From Lagopus muta (lineage: Eukaryota > Chordata > Aves > Galliformes > Phasianidae), in assembly GCF_023343835.1 (NCBI RefSeq), contig NC_064437.1:20269501-20333500 (forward strand): 64,000 nucleotides of DNA. The letters run 5' to 3'. The notes under the pieces are model-generated. The model saw only the letters and a program-made list of their open reading frames with translations, was not told where the DNA came from and did no database searches. Each line of letters starts with the position of its first letter. Within the stretch, counting starts at the first letter, position 1. Shown one piece after another: positions 57,801 through 64,000 of the stretch. A program made the position numbers and the translations under genes.

Positions 57801-60095
57801 CCAAAACTAAACCAAAGAATTCTGGACAGGAAGTTGGTATTTGTTCCCATGTCTTCGCTATGACTGATTTTTTTTTTTAATTGCTGATTTTCTGGTGCTC
57901 TGCTACTTCAATAGCACTACAAATGTTTTGCTCATTTTTTCCTTTCTTTTTACACTTCTCACCTGACTCCAATTTCTGTCCCCTCCTGTTTGCCAAGCCT
58001 GGCTTCAGTAATTTCAGTGGTAACCACAGGAGCTGAAGGGATGGTGACTGAAGTCAGTGGTAAACTGAGTTAGAAACCTCACAATGCTGCTTCAGGCAGC
58101 AAAACTGTTAATAGTAGTAGAAAGGAAGTTTCTACTTTAATGACCAAAGGAACTTCTTCATATGTGCACAATTAGTTCAGGACTGCTATCTGTGATCTAC
58201 TACTTTTTTTTTTTTATTCTGCTGCACAGCAGAAAATTACTTGTAGTGAACTTCTTTATCAGTGACTGACTTTTTTTTAAGTTCCTAGAAGAAGCAACAC
58301 TTCAAAATACTGTTGAATTAGGTATTTAATATGAATGTATTTTCATTTTAATTATGCATAGTTTTTACTTGAATATTTTGCTAATATGTTTAATTGACCC
58401 ATTGAAGTATCCGTGTGAGACTTTTAGTAGTTGAGAATTCTTAATCTTCTTCAGTTGTATCACGCAAATGAAAGAATGAAGGCCTAAAGATTAACAAGAG
58501 AAGGGTTATTAAGTAATTCAACCTGATTGAAGATTGGTATGTCAAAAAAGTGCTCCGATTAGAAATACTAAAAGTATCTGTGTAACACTCTCCACTACTC
58601 CACGAAATGACTGCAGCAATGTATAATGTTGAATGACATGTGCTGCCTACAAAAGGAAGCTTTTAGAAATAGTTAGGAGACAAATGTTAAAACTGAGGGG
58701 AAAAAAGCTTCTGCTGAAAACAAACAGCAACAAAGCAGCAAAGCCCACCTTGAAGATTGCTGTTGCCCTAAAGCAGAATAATCTCCTGCTAATAGCCTCA
58801 CCTTACAGTAGAACCACCCAAACTGGATCAGATCCTGACAGACGTGCTGAAGATGAGCACTGTCCACAGACTGACGTATTCAAGATAGCTGGGCAGTTCT
58901 GTTAGGGCCTGCCACGTTTAAGAGCTGAGCAGCCCACGTATGCCCTGCACAGAGCTGCAGACAGAACTGTAATGAATCAGGCAGAGATCCTGTTCTTCAG
59001 TCTCCACAAAGCAGCCTCCTAGCCCAGCTGAAGGTTTGTAGCTCTACCTGATGTCGCACTGAAAAGTGGGATTTGTTCTTGGTACAACTGAAAGATGACA
59101 ACTGTGTGCTTGGTTCTCTTTCCTCTACATATAGCTTGTTTTTTTGCCTGCCTAGAATATAACCTCTTTAACTGCCTCATTCTGTGCTGATATGCAGTTA
59201 GTTTCCTTTGACTCTTTGCAAGCGAGATGGAAACATATACACATATTAAAAAAAAAAAAAGAAAGGCCTCGGTGCTTCTTACTTGAAGGATTTTGTTGTA
59301 TTATTTTAATCCCAACAGATGCAATTATATCCAAAACTTTGTATTATTACAATGCACTGTACTTCCCAGGTGCTTGGGGCATCTGACCTCCTGCCTGGAG
59401 CAGCTGAAGGGCTGCGGCAGCCACCTGCAGAACCTCACTGTGGGCAACACCACATTGGTGGCACCGTGCCAAAAGCAGAACAAAAGTCTTCATGAAGGAC
59501 TAAGGATGCTCACAGCACTTCTTATCTTTAGCAGGGAAATTTGTATAGGACTTACTTGTGTAGTCACAGCTTACTACTAAAGCATTTTGCAGATAATTTT
59601 TGTAGATCCGTTTAAAAGTGCCTGTGGTGCTGCCTGTGTTGCTATATATTGGACAATGTGATTAATTAGCTGCCAGTAGCCAATGTTCATTGTTTTTTAT
59701 GATGTGCTTATCTTGCTCCCTATAACCTTGGTATTTAGTTTTTATTTCAGTGTAACTTTAGAGGAAGTTTCCAATCTCTTTTTTTTTTTTTTTCCATAGT
59801 GTAAATACAGATTTTGGATAGTACTGTGAAAGGAGTCAGAGTCAGAATGGTCCACATCCGCTGCATTTGAAGAGAGAACTGGGACTTGACTCTGTAAGTA
59901 ATTATGTCTGTGTGTAATTCTCATATCTGAGCTGCTGGGTCCCAGGGTTCTGGTGGTTCTGTTTACAAATATGCCACATGACATAACTGAGGTACATTTT
60001 ATGTGAAGGCATGCTCACAAATGTGGCTGTCTATTCTTTGAATCAATTTTTTGTTGAGTTCAATGACATAATCAGTAAATAACCGAAGTACTGGA

Positions 60096-60116
60096 TTTAT
60101 TATTATTATTATTATT
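60096..60116. repeat. (ATT)n microsatellite
   Basis: About seven TTA/ATT units in the intergenic region. Confidence 0.9.
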
Positions 60117-60744
60117 TTAAACAATAGGTATGAAACAAAATCACTGTTTGTTCCATGGATTTTACACTGGCACTGAGTAATCGTGTGAAAGAGCTCCCTG
60201 CCTAATGAAACAGTGATTTTGCTGGTGGGCAATTCCAGAATGACTTCATCTGTCTCTAGGTTATTTGCACGCAGGATTAAAAATATGTTGATTGTTTTTT
60301 GTTCATGCTCCTTTAAAAACAAAATTACAAATGAATGTAGTAATTGTCAGTACCTGTCAGCAGACTGCAGGAACCAGGTAGGTCCTGGACACAGAGGTTT
60401 TGATACGGCAAAAAGGTTCACGAAACCTCATCACAGTGAGTGTGTTATTTGTTCCTACTTTGTTTTGTCCAATACTGGTGCAGTGCAAAGAAAGCTGAAA
60501 AAAAGAAAATTAAAATAAAATAAAATACAGAAACAAAAACAAACTTAGATAAATAATGTGTACTATTTGCATTATGCCTTTCTGCCCTCACACGTTTCTT
60601 GCTTTCTTCATGTTTAGATTTATAAAATTTATAAAATAGTTAACTGGTCATTTCCCAATGAATACGAAGATTACGTATTTATACACACACACGTGTATTC
60701 AGTAGGGAATCTGGTAATATACATTTTTTTCTTAATTTTTTTTC

Positions 60745-60766
60745 TTTTTTTTTTTTTTTTTTTTTT
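60745..60766. repeat. T22 homopolymer
   Basis: Long T run within a wider T-rich stretch beginning near 60724. Confidence 0.9.
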
Positions 60767-62746
60767 AAGAAAAAAACCAAAGCAGAGATGCTTGTTCCTT
60801 CCTTTGCTATGGCATCTGTATTCTGTTTTCTATTTTATCTGAGGCTTTTGTATGAAGATGATTCAAATAGAAAATTATTTTTTTCTAATTAGTGTCTTGG
60901 TGCTAAGTTTCTCATTGCCAAGCACCTGAATACCACAAATACTGTAGGTGATGTACTCCCACGTTATCAAATAAATGCTCAAGGTACAGCTTATAATGTT
61001 GAAAAATAGAAAAATAAATTGACCTTGATGAAGTGTGTCTTCTTTTGTCTGTTCCCAGGAAAGTTTATTTCAGGTATTTCTACTGCTGAAATGATTAGAG
61101 TTAACAGCTTTTTCCCTCCATTTTATTTTACAGGGTCTCTTCATCTTCCTGATATATGGGGTGTACAACACAGAGGTAAGTCTGCTTGGAGTATCTCAAG
61201 GCTGACAGAGTGAATGAGAGAAATGACAGGTTTCTTATCTTGATAACTGAGGGACAAAGTTGGCTTTCCATATGAGTGTCCTACTGCCCTTCATGCTTGG
61301 ACTAGCTTATATGCATCCCAGCTTACCATTAAACACAGACACCCTGAATAAAGGGACAGACTCATTTCTCATAGGCATTGACTAATATTTTACTGCTGCT
61401 TTAAGTTTTTTTTTAATTCCTGGTCTGTCTTTTAACACTTAGCTAAACCTGACAGTCCTCAACTTCCATAATTTAATTTGTGACTAGAAACACACTGTTA
61501 ACTTAAATGCTCTATAAAAGAAACTGTTTAAAATATAAAAGGAACTCATTTTATATATGTGCCCTCAAAAAAATTTGTTGGGTGTAGAAATTGCATCCAA
61601 TTACATTTTTACATTAATTAGATACTTTTAAGATGTCAGAATCTGACCCAAGGTTTCTAACAGTTAGGTCTGTGGAAGTACTTCATGTGTACAAGTTGAA
61701 TTCTCATATGGGAATATGTTATTTTGCATAAGAATCATAAGGAATTTACCCCGCTTCTTTCACTGCTTCCACTCTGTGTTACTAGTAGCCATCTGCACTA
61801 ACATGTCCAGTTCTAAGGTTTTAAGCTAAAGCAGCCCTGCAGTTTAGGTTTTTATAGAATTTGGGATTCCTTAATAGAATCCTGCGGAAATATGAAAGGC
61901 TTCTACGGTCTGTGGTGACAAATGAAGCAGGATTTTATTCAGATGTTATTAGCACCTAACAGCCCACAAGAAAAACACTGATGTAGCGTTCTGGATATTT
62001 TCAGAGACACACAGAAGGGCATTTTGAGAGATGGAAATTATTTCTGCTGTGAAGACGAATTATTTCTGTACGTGCTGTACATTCTGTATGGCACGCATAC
62101 TCTGACCATTGCCTTCTTTGCGTGTTTCTTCTTCTCAGTGTGGGCCTGAGAAGGCAGTGCCCGGGGCTGCAGGGCATCCACCAGAAGGGGCGCGGTGACT
62201 GCGTGTGTAAGAGGTGCCCAGGGGCTGCAGCTGGGCATTTTCACCTCATTCTGGGGCTGCAGCTTGCACTTGAATTAGGCGTTGCAGCCTTAGCGCCGCA
62301 GAAACGCCGTGCCGTCGTTACCCGCGCGCCGTGTAGGGCAGCGCTCTGCGTGTCCTCCGGGCACCCGAGGTTAAGCGCGGCACCCAGCGCCGCCCGCGGG
62401 CCGGGCGGGCGGCGGGGGATCGCCGCGGGGACGGCACCGCCTCGCCGCCGCCCTCGCGCCGCTGGCGGGTTCGGCTCCGGGGCTCGCGCGGCGGGACGCG
62501 GGCGGGAGGGGGCGGGCGGGGCCGCGATCGGGCGGGGTCATGGTGGAGCGCCCGGCCGCCCCGCCCCCTGGCGCCGCGGGGGAGAGCGGGCCGGGCCCGA
62601 GGCCTTGCGGCGCCCACCAACATGGCCACGCACCCCCCCCCCCGGCGCCACGCGCCCGCGGCGAGCAGGAGGAGGACAATCGCGCCTGCGCGCTGCCCGC
62701 CTGCGCGGCGCCCGGCCGGCCGGGCCGTACCCAGCGTGCCGCGCGG

Positions 62747-62758
62747 CGCGCATGCGCG
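62747..62758. promoter_or_regulatory. NRF1 palindromic site
   Basis: CGCGCATGCGCG is a perfect palindrome matching the NRF1 consensus (YGCGCAYGCGCR), about 80 bases before the putative exon 1 donor. Confidence 0.6.
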
Positions 62759-62787
62759 TTGCGGGGCGCAGGGGCTGTTAATTCCAT

Positions 62788-62836
62788 TGTGGAGCGGACG
62801 CGGCGTTATTTTTAACTGGAGGCGGCGGCGGGAGCC
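62788..62836 (+). other. ZNF281: Putative ZNF281 exon 1 (noncoding)
   Basis: A consensus donor GTAAGT begins at 62837. A CCCCTCAG acceptor ends at 63001, giving a possible 165-base G+C-rich intron before the coding exon. Human ZNF281 also has a noncoding first exon. The 5' boundary here is a guess. Confidence 0.35.
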
Positions 62837-63033
62837 GTAAGTGCAGCCCGGGCCGGAGCCGCCCGTCGGCGCGCGTGTGGGGGTGGCGGCGATGCGCCCG
62901 GGCGGCGGCTGCCGGGTCGCGGAGGGAGCCCGTCGCTGAGCGCGGCGGAGCGGGCGGCGGTCCCGGCGGGCGGGCGGGCGGCGGGTCCCGCGGCCCCTCA
63001 GGGCCGCGCTCCTCCCGGGCCGCCCTCCCGGGG

Positions 63034-64000
63034 ATGAAACTCGGCGGCGGTTTCCTCGGCGGCGGCAAGAGGGCGGCGGCCATGGAGCCCGGCTTTCCCC
63101 CCGGCACGGTGATGTTCAACCACCGCCTGCCCCCGGTCACCAGCTTCACTCGGGCGGCCGCGCCCCCCCCGGCGGCCCAGCACCCCCCGCAGTGCGCGCT
63201 CCCCCCGCCTTCCGCCGCCGCTTCCTCCGCGGCCGAGCCCCCGGCGCCGCCCGCCCCCCAGGACGTGACTTTCAAGAAGGAGCCGGTGGGGGCTTTCCCC
63301 TCCGCGCCCTCTTCCGCGCAGCGCGGCCCCTGGGGCTTCCTGCAGTCCCTCGTCAGCATCAAGCAGGAGAAGCCCAGCGAGCAGGACGAGGAAGAGCCGC
63401 CGCGGCACCACCACTACGGGGGGCTCTTCGGGGCGCCGGGCGAGGAGCGGCCCCCGGGCCTGGGGGGCGGCGGCGGCGAAGGCGGCGGGCAGAGCGTGAT
63501 CCAGGACCTGAGCCTCCTGCAGCACCTGCACCAGCACCCCTCCCGGGACCTGCTGCTGAGCGGCAGAGCCGAGGGCGGCCCCGGCGGCTCGGGCGAGCCG
63601 AAGCATGACGCCCAGGTCAAGAAGGCGAAGAGGCCAAAGCCAGAAACTCAGGGAATCAAAGCCAAGCGGAAGCCCGGCGCTTCGTCCAAACCCCCCCTGG
63701 TGGGAGACGCGGAAGGTGCCGTCGCGTCCCCGAGTCAGAAACCTCACGTCTGCGAACACTGCAGCGCTGCCTTCAGGAGCTCCTACCACTTGCGCAGGCA
63801 CGTGCTCATCCACACCGGGGAGAGGCCTTTCCAGTGCAGCCAGTGCAGCATGGGCTTCATCCAGAAGTACCTCCTGCAGCGGCACGAGAAGATCCACAGC
63901 AGGGAGAAGCCTTTTGGGTGCGACCAGTGCAGCATGAAATTCATCCAGAAGTACCACATGGAAAGACACAAGAGGACGCATAGCGGAGAAAAGCCATACA
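63034..64000 (+). CDS. ZNF281: ZNF281 (ZBP-99), C2H2 zinc-finger transcription factor, 5' part
   Basis: GC-box-binding nuclear regulator, studied in mammals for repression with NuRD in stem cells and for roles in EMT and DNA repair. The frame opens at ATG 63034 and runs off the window after 322 codons plus one base; human is about 895 residues, so roughly a third is present. Visible parts are [20 protein letters not shown] near the start, FKKEP, then [15 protein letters not shown] (a sumoylation-like IKQE), VIQDLSLLQ, basic [19 protein letters not shown] (probable nuclear localisation), and C2H2 fingers at C240-H260, C268-H288 and C296-H316 joined by TGERPF and SREKPF linkers. A fourth finger begins at the window edge. 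The finger region is almost identical to human; the N-terminus is shorter, with His and Gly runs reduced. A second in-frame ATG at 63082 has the better start context. Confidence 0.95.
   Translation, partial: MKLGGGFLGGGKRAAAMEPGFPPGTVMFNHRLPPVTSFTRAAAPPPAAQHPPQCALPPPSAAASSAAEPPAPPAPQDVTFKKEPVGAFPSAPSSAQRGPWGFLQSLVSIKQEKPSEQDEEEPPRHHHYGGLFGAPGEERPPGLGGGGGEGGGQSVIQDLSLLQHLHQHPSRDLLLSGRAEGGPGGSGEPKHDAQVKKAKRPKPETQGIKAKRKPGASSKPPLVGDAEGAVASPSQKPHVCEHCSAAFRSSYHLRRHVLIHTGERPFQCSQCSMGFIQKYLLQRHEKIHSREKPFGCDQCSMKFIQKYHMERHKRTHSGEKPY

Larger units (their letters stand above)
45300..62280. other. Intergenic sequence upstream of ZNF281, no gene supported
   Basis: About 17 kb with homopolymers, a C24 tract, a short hairpin at 53035-53061, and two G+C-richer exon-like patches (about 47700-47830 and 59370-59475). 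I found no coding gene. Distal enhancers or a noncoding transcript of ZNF281 could lie here, but the sequence alone does not show it. Confidence 0.55.
62290..64000 (+). promoter_or_regulatory. ZNF281: ZNF281 CpG island and promoter
   Basis: Very high G+C and CpG from about 62290 to the window end. An NRF1 palindrome CGCGCATGCGCG lies at 62747-62758, with a related GCGCCTGCGCG near 62684. A YY1-like AACATGGCC lies at about 62619-62627. There is no clear TATA box; TTATTTTTAA near 62806 probably falls within the first exon. This is a housekeeping-type promoter directly before the ZNF281 coding exon. Confidence 0.75.

Noticed and set aside
27131-62280. Search by eye for miR-181-type hairpins, tRNA genes and CRISPR-like arrays
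   Set aside because: No miR-181 seed-bearing mature sequence, no tRNA box A/B pair and no regularly spaced direct repeats were found.
62122-62781. 219-codon frame before ZNF281
   Set aside because: Composition follows the CpG island and there is no homology. It overlaps the promoter motifs and several competing open frames.
62998-63981. 327-codon minus-strand frame opposite ZNF281
   Set aside because: It is the mirror of the real ZNF281 frame; zinc-finger codon structure and human similarity are on the + strand.

Overview
This window is bird genomic DNA, most likely from chicken or another galliform. Three kinds of repeat point there: CR1 retrotransposon 3' ends (about 8075-8214, 18505-18570 and 32313-32640), a mariner relic of the type common in chicken (Galluhop-like), and a solo avian ERVL-type LTR. 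All the genes I can support are spliced vertebrate genes. I see no prokaryotic, plasmid or phage features.

Region 1 (about 540-27100) holds a complete KIF14 gene on the + strand. KIF14 is a mitotic kinesin-3 motor needed for cytokinesis. It has a CpG-island promoter with a CCAAT box and a CHR-like cell-cycle element, then a probable noncoding first exon. I resolved 29 coding exons base by base. The splice phases are consistent throughout and the joined reading frame is 1,647 codons plus a stop, against 1,648 residues for human KIF14. Domain order is a basic disordered N-terminus, kinesin motor, FHA domain, coiled coil and helical C-terminal tail.

Region 2 (about 27.1-62.2 kb) is roughly 35 kb between genes, with no coding gene I can support. 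It holds simple repeats, a CR1 nested inside a mariner, one copy of a dispersed repeat pair (the other copy is in a KIF14 intron), and several A+T-rich blocks that could be conserved distal regulatory elements.

Region 3 (about 62.3-64.0 kb) is a second CpG island. It contains the promoter and first 322 codons of ZNF281, a C2H2 zinc-finger transcription factor, on the + strand and cut by the window end after three fingers. The tandem order KIF14 then ZNF281 matches my recollection of the mammalian order on human 1q32. I found no new multi-gene system. The more interesting items are small: a lost arginine beside switch II of the motor, a spaced LQRR motif repeat, a uORF overlapping the KIF14 start, the nested transposons and a C24 tract.
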